This document shows positions 58,747 through 64,000 of a DNA stretch of 64,000 nt, piece by piece. The position numbers were made by a program, and so were the translations under genes. The notes under the pieces are model-generated. The model was not told the origin of the DNA, did not search any database, and saw only the letters and a program-made list of their open reading frames with translations. Origin of the DNA: JBKEDS01 sp047975545. Its GTDB lineage: Bacteria; Bacteroidota; Bacteroidia; Flavobacteriales; Flavobacteriaceae. Position 1 is the stretch's first letter, and each line of letters begins with the position of its first letter. The DNA is taken from contig JBKEDS010000007.1 in NCBI GenBank assembly GCA_047975545.1, forward strand, positions 1-64,000. Reading direction: 5' to 3'.

Positions 58747-59743
58747 CCACGAACATTACATAAAACGCTGTATAAATATTGCCATAAACGGGCTGGGCAG
58801 CACCCGCCCCAACCCCATGGTAGGCTGCGTTATCGTGGTAGGCAACACCATTATTGCCGAGGGTTACACCAGCGCTTACGGCAGCAACCACGCCGAGGTT
58901 AACGCCATAAATGCCGCGGCCGACAAAACCCTTTTACAACAAGCCACTCTTTACGTAACCCTGGAACCCTGCTCGCATTACGGCAAAACGCCGCCGTGCA
59001 GCGATTTAATTATAAAGCACAAAATACCCCGTGTTGTTATTGGCTGTTTGGACGACAATGTTTTGGTAGCGGGAAAGGGCATAAAAAAACTAAGGGAAGC
59101 GGGCTGCAAGGTTACCGTTGGCGTTTTGGAAGCCAAATGCAAGGCGCACCACAAACGTTTTTTTACCTTCCACAACAAAAAACGCCCCTATATCATTTTA
59201 AAATGGGCGCAAACCGAGGATGGTTTTATTGCCCCAAAAACCAAAAACAAACAAAAACCGGTTTGGATAAGCAATAGCTTTTCCCGACAGCTAACCCACA
59301 AATGGCGTACCGAGGAACAAGCTATTTTGGTAGGCACCAATACCGTTTTACAAGATAATCCCAGCCTAACCGCAAGGGATTGGTCGGGCGCAAACCCAAC
59401 GCGGATTGTTTTGGACAAGCATTTAAAATTGAACAACAATTTTTCGGTTTTTAATGCCGAAGCCCCAACCATTGTTTTAAGCAAGGCCGATGTGGATTTT
59501 GAAAAACCAATTGCCCGACAAATTTGCACGATACTACACCAGCACCATATAAATTCGGTTATTGTGGAAGGCGGTGCCAAAACCTTGCAAACGTTTATAG
59601 ATGAAAACCTATGGGACGAAGCCCGCATTTTTTCGAATAACATTAAGTTTAATGAAGGGGTTGAAGCCCCCGCTTTTTCCGGAACATTAATTTCAGAAAG
59701 CACTATTTTAAACGACACATTAAAAACATACACCAATGATTAA
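58739..59743 (+). CDS. ribD: Bifunctional riboflavin deaminase/reductase RibD
   Basis: The start is a TTG at 58739 (MNNHEHYIKRCINIAINGLG), inside the end of the LEA gene; no ATG is available. The 334-residue protein joins a deaminase domain, with zinc ligands H51 (HAEVNA), C78 and C87 (LEPCSHYGKTPPCSD), to a reductase domain (ILKWAQTEDGFIAPKTKNKQ, VIVEGGAKTLQTFIDENLWD). It performs steps two and three of riboflavin synthesis from GTP. Other rib genes are not in the window. The HAD phosphatase encoded next could supply the missing dephosphorylation step, but this is only a possibility. Confidence 0.94.
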   Translation: MNNHEHYIKRCINIAINGLGSTRPNPMVGCVIVVGNTIIAEGYTSAYGSNHAEVNAINAAADKTLLQQATLYVTLEPCSHYGKTPPCSDLIIKHKIPRVVIGCLDDNVLVAGKGIKKLREAGCKVTVGVLEAKCKAHHKRFFTFHNKKRPYIILKWAQTEDGFIAPKTKNKQKPVWISNSFSRQLTHKWRTEEQAILVGTNTVLQDNPSLTARDWSGANPTRIVLDKHLKLNNNFSVFNAEAPTIVLSKADVDFEKPIARQICTILHQHHINSVIVEGGAKTLQTFIDENLWDEARIFSNNIKFNEGVEAPAFSGTLISESTILNDTLKTYTND

Positions 59744-60347
59744 CACCCTTATTTTCGATTTTGGCAATGTTTTTATAAACCTCGATATTGAAAACGCCGC
59801 AAAATACGCTTTCGAAGCGTTTGAAATACATTCAATTCCCGAGGACATTGCCGCCTTTAATAATTTGTACGAACAAGGTTTGGTTTCAACGGAAGAATTT
59901 ACCGGGTTTTATGTTGAAAATTTTCCGCAGCTTTCAAAAGAAAAATTTATACATATTTGGAACGCCATGCTAAAGGATTTTCCCGAACGCCGTTTAAAGT
60001 TTATCCAACAATTAAAAAAAGAAGGCCAATACAAACTTATCCTGTTAAGCAACACGAATGCCCTTCATATTGATTACATACAGCACAACGTTCCGTTTTA
60101 CAACGCCTTTAAAAACAGTTTCGATGCCTTTTACCTATCGCACGAAATAAACCTGAGAAAACCCGACAAGGCTATTTTTGAATTTGTATTAACCCAAAAC
60201 CGGCTAACCCCCGAAAACTGTTTGTTTATAGACGACAACAAACAAAACTGCGAAACCGCAAACAACCTTGGTATAAACACCTGGCACATAAACCCCGAAA
60301 CCGAAGATGTTTCCTTGCTTTTTAAAACAAAAAAACATTTATTTTAA
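59736..60347 (+). CDS. HAD-family phosphatase
   Basis: The 203-residue protein has the HAD motifs in the YihX-like form. Motif I is IFDFGNVFINLD (D8, with Gly where many relatives have the second Asp), motif II is LILLSNTNALHIDY, motif III the Lys in INLRKPDKAIFE, and motif IV is CLFIDDNKQNCETA. A helical cap is inserted after motif I. Such enzymes dephosphorylate small sugar or nucleotide phosphates. It overlaps ribD by 8 bases; in several bacteria a HAD protein dephosphorylates the RibD product, so a riboflavin role is conceivable. Confidence 0.88.
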   Translation: MINTLIFDFGNVFINLDIENAAKYAFEAFEIHSIPEDIAAFNNLYEQGLVSTEEFTGFYVENFPQLSKEKFIHIWNAMLKDFPERRLKFIQQLKKEGQYKLILLSNTNALHIDYIQHNVPFYNAFKNSFDAFYLSHEINLRKPDKAIFEFVLTQNRLTPENCLFIDDNKQNCETANNLGINTWHINPETEDVSLLFKTKKHLF

Positions 60348-60353
60348 TTTCTT

Positions 60354-60971
60354 TTGTTGAACGAAACCGACACATACAAAACCATAGTAGCCCCGATAGA
60401 GGGTATTCTTTTTAAGGATAAAAACAGTAAATTTTTCGGCTTTGCCTACCCCGTTTTAAACGAAACGGAAATAAAACAGCATATCGACACCCTAAAAAAA
60501 GAACACCACGCCGCAAGGCATTGGTGCTATGCCTACCAATTGGGCCACGAAACCATTACCTACCGCACCAACGACGACGGCGAACCCAGTAATAGTGCGG
60601 GCGCCCCTATTTACAACCAAATACAAGCCTTTGCCCTTACCAATGTATTAATAATCGTGGTGCGATATTTTGGAGGAATAAAATTGGGGGTTAGCGGCTT
60701 GATTAACGCCTACAAAACCACTGCCCAGCTAACTTTGGAAGCCGCCCAAATAACAGAAAAAACTATCGACGTTAATTACCTAATAACCTGCGGTTATAAA
60801 AACCTAAATACGGTAATGCGCATTATTAAGGAGAAAAATTTAAACATAACCAATCAAAAATTGGAACTGGATTGCGCCATCGCTATCTCGGTTAGAAAAA
60901 AGGAAGCCCAATCGGTTTTCAAAATTTTTAATCATTTATACGAAATAGAAATCGAGGAAATTCCAAATTAA
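60354..60971 (+). CDS. YigZ/IMPACT family protein
   Basis: The frame opens with TTG codons (60354 or 60357), giving a protein of about 205 residues. It has an N-terminal UPF0029 domain with IEGILFKDKNSKFFGFAYPV, HHAARHWCYAYQLG, the DDGEPSNSAGAPI motif and VRYFGGIKLGVSGL, followed by a small DUF1949-type end. The family is related to eukaryotic IMPACT, which modulates translation control; the bacterial function is not settled. It follows the HAD gene by 6 bases and ends 4 bases into the convergent thioesterase gene. Confidence 0.88.
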   Translation: MLNETDTYKTIVAPIEGILFKDKNSKFFGFAYPVLNETEIKQHIDTLKKEHHAARHWCYAYQLGHETITYRTNDDGEPSNSAGAPIYNQIQAFALTNVLIIVVRYFGGIKLGVSGLINAYKTTAQLTLEAAQITEKTIDVNYLITCGYKNLNTVMRIIKEKNLNITNQKLELDCAIAISVRKKEAQSVFKIFNHLYEIEIEEIPN

Positions 60972-61366
60972 ACATTAATAGCATCCAAAATATACTGCGG
61001 CGCACGCATGGGCCTGTTGGTTTTCATATCGATAAACACCAAAACGGTGGTTGCCGTGGTTAAAATTTCGCCTTTTTCATTGGTAATTTCATATTCAAAT
61101 TCTATCTTGGCGGTGGGGGTATTTTTAAGTTGGGTTTTTACATGAATTAAGTCGTCGTAACGTGCTGATTTTTTAAAATTTACCTGTAACGAAACAACGG
61201 GAAGCATTACGCCGTTTTCTTCCATACTTTTGTACGACACCCCTAATTTGCGCAACCACTCGATACGCCCCATTTCCAGATATAACGCATAATTTCCATG
61301 ATAAACGACACCCATTTGGTCCGTTTCGCCATACCTCACTCTTATTTGTATTTCATCGATTTTCAT
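60968..61366 (-). CDS. Acyl-CoA thioesterase, 4HBT hotdog fold
   Basis: The 132-residue protein has the hotdog signature IRVRYGETDQMGVVYHGNYA with the catalytic Asp in ETDQMG, then LEMGRIEWLRKLGVSYKSME. This is the YbgC/4-hydroxybenzoyl-CoA thioesterase type. Members hydrolyse short- to medium-chain acyl-CoA thioesters, some as part of the Tol-Pal region. There are no Tol-Pal genes here, so the substrate is unknown. It is encoded opposite to YigZ and divergent from dnaA. Confidence 0.88.
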   Translation of the reverse strand: MKIDEIQIRVRYGETDQMGVVYHGNYALYLEMGRIEWLRKLGVSYKSMEENGVMLPVVSLQVNFKKSARYDDLIHVKTQLKNTPTAKIEFEYEITNEKGEILTTATTVLVFIDMKTNRPMRAPQYILDAINV

Positions 61367-61549
61367 AAGGATTTTTAAATTATTTTTTGTAGTTTCGAAA
61401 CGTGATAAACATGTGCATTTTTTTGTAAAAAATCAATAGCAAATGATTTTTTTTTTTAGAATTTTGTTCACATCTTTGTCCAGCCCAAAACAAGAGGGAA
61501 GTATTTTATTACTACCACATTATTTTTAACGGAAATTACAACAAAAAAA

Positions 61550-62977
61550 ATGAGTAAAACTGCGCAATCGGTATGGGATAACTGTCTTAAATTTATAAAG
61601 GATAATATTCAGCCGCAAGCCTATAAAACTTGGTTCGAACCCATTGCAGCGGTTAAACTTACCGATAACGCCCTTAGCATTCAGGTACCCAGCAAATTTT
61701 TTTACGAGTGGCTCGAGGAGCATTACGTAAAACTATTAAAAGTATCGCTTACCAAGGAGTTGGGCGCAACCGCCAAATTGGTTTACATTATTAAAATGGA
61801 AAATACCTATGGCAACAAGCAACCCTTTACCGAAAAAATACCAAGCTCGAACCGAAACCCCGTTAAATCGCAGGACGTTGATATTCCGCTAAACAACAAA
61901 AATCCCGAACTGCGCAACCCGTTTGTTATTCCCGGAATACGCAACGTTAAAATAGAATCGCAATTAAACCCCAATTACAGTTTCGAAAACTTTTTGGAAG
62001 GCGACTCCAACCGACTGGCCCGAAGTGCCGGACTGGCCGTTGCGGCAAAACCGGGCGGCACATCGTTTAACCCCCTATTGGTTTTTGGCGGTGTTGGCTT
62101 GGGCAAAACGCATTTGGCCCATGCTATTGGGGTAGAAATAAAGGACAAATACCCCGAAAAAACGGTACTTTATATTTCGGCCGAAAAATTTACCCAGCAA
62201 TATATCGATTCGGTAAAAAAGAACAACCGCAACGACTTTATACATTTTTATCAAATTATTGATGTGCTGATAATTGACGATGTACAGTTTTTCTCAGGAA
62301 AATCGGGTACACAAGATGTGTTTTTTCACATTTTTAACCATCTGCACCAAAACGGCAAACAGGTTATTTTAACCAGCGACAAGGCTCCGGTAGATATGCA
62401 GGATATTGAGCAACGCCTATTATCCCGCTTTAAGTGGGGGCTTTCGGCCGAGTTGCAAACACCGGATTTTGAAACCCGGGTTTCCATATTAAAAAACAAA
62501 TTGTACCGCGATGGCGTAGAAATGCCCGACGAAATTGTAGAGTACATAGCCAAAAACATAAAAACGAACGTACGCGAGCTGGAAGGCGCCATTATTTCGC
62601 TAATTGCGCAATCATCGTTTAACAAAAAGGAAATCACTATTGATTTAGCCCGTGTTATTGTTGAAAAATTCGTAAAAAACACCAAGCGCGAAATTTCGAT
62701 AGATTACATACAAAAAGTCGTGTCCGATTATTTCCAAATGGATATTGACACCCTACAATCCAAAACCCGAAAACGCCATATTGTACAAGCCCGACAGTTG
62801 GCCATGTTTTTTGCCAAAAAGTACACCAAGGCATCCTTGGCCAGCATAGGCTCGCAAATAGGGCGGCGCGACCACGCCACCGTACTGCACGCCTGCAAAA
62901 CGGTGGACAACCTAACCTTAACCGACAAGCAATTTAGGAAGTACGTCGAGGATTTAAACAAAAAACTTTCGGTTTAA
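61550..62977 (+). CDS. dnaA: Chromosomal replication initiator DnaA
   Basis: The 475-residue protein has domain I (SVWDNCLKFIKDNIQPQAYK TWFEPI), a linker, the AAA+ domain with GGVGLGKTHLAHAIG near 178-192 (Walker A) and VLIIDDVQFFSGKSGTQDVF (Walker B), and the C-terminal DnaA box-binding domain with the signature GRRDHATVLHACKTVDNL. It opens the origin for replication. No cluster of DnaA boxes is seen upstream, and the usual dnaN neighbour is absent, as in many Bacteroidota; so the origin is probably not at this gene. Confidence 0.97.
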   Translation: MSKTAQSVWDNCLKFIKDNIQPQAYKTWFEPIAAVKLTDNALSIQVPSKFFYEWLEEHYVKLLKVSLTKELGATAKLVYIIKMENTYGNKQPFTEKIPSSNRNPVKSQDVDIPLNNKNPELRNPFVIPGIRNVKIESQLNPNYSFENFLEGDSNRLARSAGLAVAAKPGGTSFNPLLVFGGVGLGKTHLAHAIGVEIKDKYPEKTVLYISAEKFTQQYIDSVKKNNRNDFIHFYQIIDVLIIDDVQFFSGKSGTQDVFFHIFNHLHQNGKQVILTSDKAPVDMQDIEQRLLSRFKWGLSAELQTPDFETRVSILKNKLYRDGVEMPDEIVEYIAKNIKTNVRELEGAIISLIAQSSFNKKEITIDLARVIVEKFVKNTKREISIDYIQKVVSDYFQMDIDTLQSKTRKRHIVQARQLAMFFAKKYTKASLASIGSQIGRRDHATVLHACKTVDNLTLTDKQFRKYVEDLNKKLSV

Positions 62978-62989
62978 ACCCGTTTTATC

Positions 62990-63454
62990 ATGACAAAAAT
63001 CCTGATGGTTTGTTTGGGCAATATTTGTCGTTCGCCATTAGCCGAAGGTATTTTGCGCCAAAAACTCCCCAAGGAGCAATTTGCAATAGACTCGGCCGGA
63101 ACAGCTAACTACCATATAGGCCGTTCGCCCGACAGTAGGTCGGTTGCCGTAGCCAAAAAGCATGGTATCGATATTTCAACTTTAAAGGGAAGACAATTTA
63201 CGCTATCCGATTTTAACACGTTCGACCATATTTATGTTATGGACGAGTCCAACTACAACAATGTTACCGCTTTGGCAAAAACCAAAACCGACAAAACGAA
63301 GGTGAAACTTATTTTAAACGAAACACATCCTGATAAAAACTTTAGCGTTCCTGACCCCTATTACGGCGGAAGCGAAGGTTTTGAAAATGTTTACAACATG
63401 TTAAACGAAGCCTGCACCAGTATTGCCAATAAACTAATCAAACAAAATGCTTAA
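62990..63454 (+). CDS. Low-molecular-weight protein-tyrosine phosphatase
   Basis: The 154-residue protein opens with the phosphate loop VCLGNICRSPLAEG (nucleophile C8, R14) and has the general-acid Asp in FSVPDPYYGGSEGF. Members dephosphorylate tyrosine residues, in bacteria often on capsule-synthesis kinases, or arginine phosphates. No tyrosine kinase or polysaccharide gene is adjacent. It starts 12 bases after dnaA and overlaps the next gene by 8 bases. Confidence 0.93.
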   Translation: MTKILMVCLGNICRSPLAEGILRQKLPKEQFAIDSAGTANYHIGRSPDSRSVAVAKKHGIDISTLKGRQFTLSDFNTFDHIYVMDESNYNNVTALAKTKTDKTKVKLILNETHPDKNFSVPDPYYGGSEGFENVYNMLNEACTSIANKLIKQNA

Positions 63455-64000
63455 AACGGGCACTTTATATTTAATACCCACAACGCTTGGCGACAACGAC
63501 CCACTTGAGGTTTTGCCCGCTACCGTTAAGCACATTATAGATAAAACCGAAACGTTTATTGTTGAAAACGACAAGGCCGCACGACGGTTTATAAAACGTA
63601 TTTCGCCACAAAAGCCGCAATCGTCGCTACAACTTTTTCACCTAAATAAACATACAAATTTAGATGAACTGCCCGATTTTTTAAAACCCTGCCTAAACGG
63701 CACAAGCATAGGCTTGCTTTCCGATGCGGGCTGTCCCGGTGTTGCCGACCCCGGTGCCGATATTGTGCAATTGGCGCACCAACACCATATAAAAGTTGTA
63801 CCTTTGGTTGGACCTTCGTCTATTTTAATGGCCATGATGAGCTCCGGGATGAACGGCCAACGCTTTGCCTTTAACGGGTATTTGCCCATAGACAAAAACG
63901 AACGGAAAAACGAGATTAAGCGCTTGGAACGCCTGTCGGCCGAATACAACCAATCGCAAATATTTATTGAAACCCCTTACCGAAACAACAAACTTTTGGA
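63447..64000 (+). CDS. RsmI-type SAM-dependent methyltransferase, cut by window end
   Basis: The ATG at 63447 overlaps the phosphatase stop. The 184 residues readable start MLKTGTLYLIPTTLGDNDPL and contain FIVENDKAARRFIKRIS, LLSDAGCPGVADPGADIV and VVPLVGPSSILMAMMSSGMN, the tetrapyrrole methylase fold seen in RsmI. RsmI 2'-O-methylates C1402 of 16S rRNA. In Bacteroidota this subfamily is a shorter and divergent version, and its target has not been shown, so only the fold is assigned firmly. The C-terminus lies outside the window. Confidence 0.82.
   Translation, partial: MLKTGTLYLIPTTLGDNDPLEVLPATVKHIIDKTETFIVENDKAARRFIKRISPQKPQSSLQLFHLNKHTNLDELPDFLKPCLNGTSIGLLSDAGCPGVADPGADIVQLAHQHHIKVVPLVGPSSILMAMMSSGMNGQRFAFNGYLPIDKNERKNEIKRLERLSAEYNQSQIFIETPYRNNKLL

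Noticed and set aside
61367..61549. Replication origin upstream of dnaA
   Set aside because: Only one weak DnaA-box-like sequence (TTGTTCACA) is seen, with no box cluster or AT-rich unwinding repeats and no dnaN neighbour.
1..64000. CRISPR arrays, prophage, defence islands, intact insertion sequences, tRNA or rRNA genes
   Set aside because: No regularly spaced repeats, phage structural genes, transposase frames or RNA gene signatures were seen on either strand.

Overview
This is a chromosomal segment of a member of the Bacteroidota, almost certainly family Flavobacteriaceae. The evidence is gene order typical of the group (bamD-rpoZ-coaBC-DUF4835-recN, rlmD-DUF6452-DUF6048, coaE-YbbR-glycosyltransferase next to an OmpR-type two-component pair), type IX secretion (T9SS) C-terminal sorting domains on secreted proteins, a SusC-like TonB-dependent receptor, bacillithiol-associated YtxJ, and promoters of the TTG-N19/20-TAnnTTTG type. 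Coding is dense and mostly housekeeping. I see no rRNA, tRNA, CRISPR array, prophage or intact transposase.

Left part (1-20.4 kb): a cell-division pair (zapA, ZapB-like) diverges from a co-directional group of M23 peptidase, TonB-dependent receptor and lipoprotein sulfatase. Next come a cysteine desulfurase, an acidic calcium-binding-type lipoprotein, an Smr protein, an AT-rich trio of small membrane proteins, ornithine aminotransferase, rlmD with two envelope proteins of unknown function, and the agmatine-to-putrescine pair aguB/aguA. A beta-propeller lipoprotein and a T9SS cargo protein with damaged ends follow.

Middle (20.5-45 kb): an RluA-family pseudouridine synthase with a long extra N-terminal part; a DUF1398/YtxJ/CbpM/CbpA group divergent from clpB; small conserved proteins; MATE exporter, nitronate monooxygenase, T9SS subtilase, mnmA, MORN-repeat protein, yidC, pyrG, an OmpR-type two-component system, coaE, YbbR-domain protein and a family 2 glycosyltransferase.

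Right part (45-64 kb): fabI, recN, DUF4835, coaBC, rpoZ, bamD, dapA, a 5'-nucleotidase split over two genes, a YhhN-like membrane protein, ligA-prmC, an LEA-type lipoprotein followed by ribD, HAD phosphatase and YigZ genes, a thioesterase, dnaA, a low-molecular-weight phosphatase and the start of an RsmI-type methyltransferase.

The least ordinary content is between genes. A dispersed 94-96 bp element occurs three times in the same orientation (11324-11417, 20405-20500, 24488-24582), with an identical 26-base terminal block and two dyads. One copy supplies the last codons and stop of ornithine aminotransferase; another abuts a T9SS gene that has lost a normal start codon and, through an A8 run, its normal stop. 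There are also several unrelated palindromic elements. One of these, at 44996-45157, appears to supply the -33 box of a glycosyltransferase promoter whose transcript would be leaderless.
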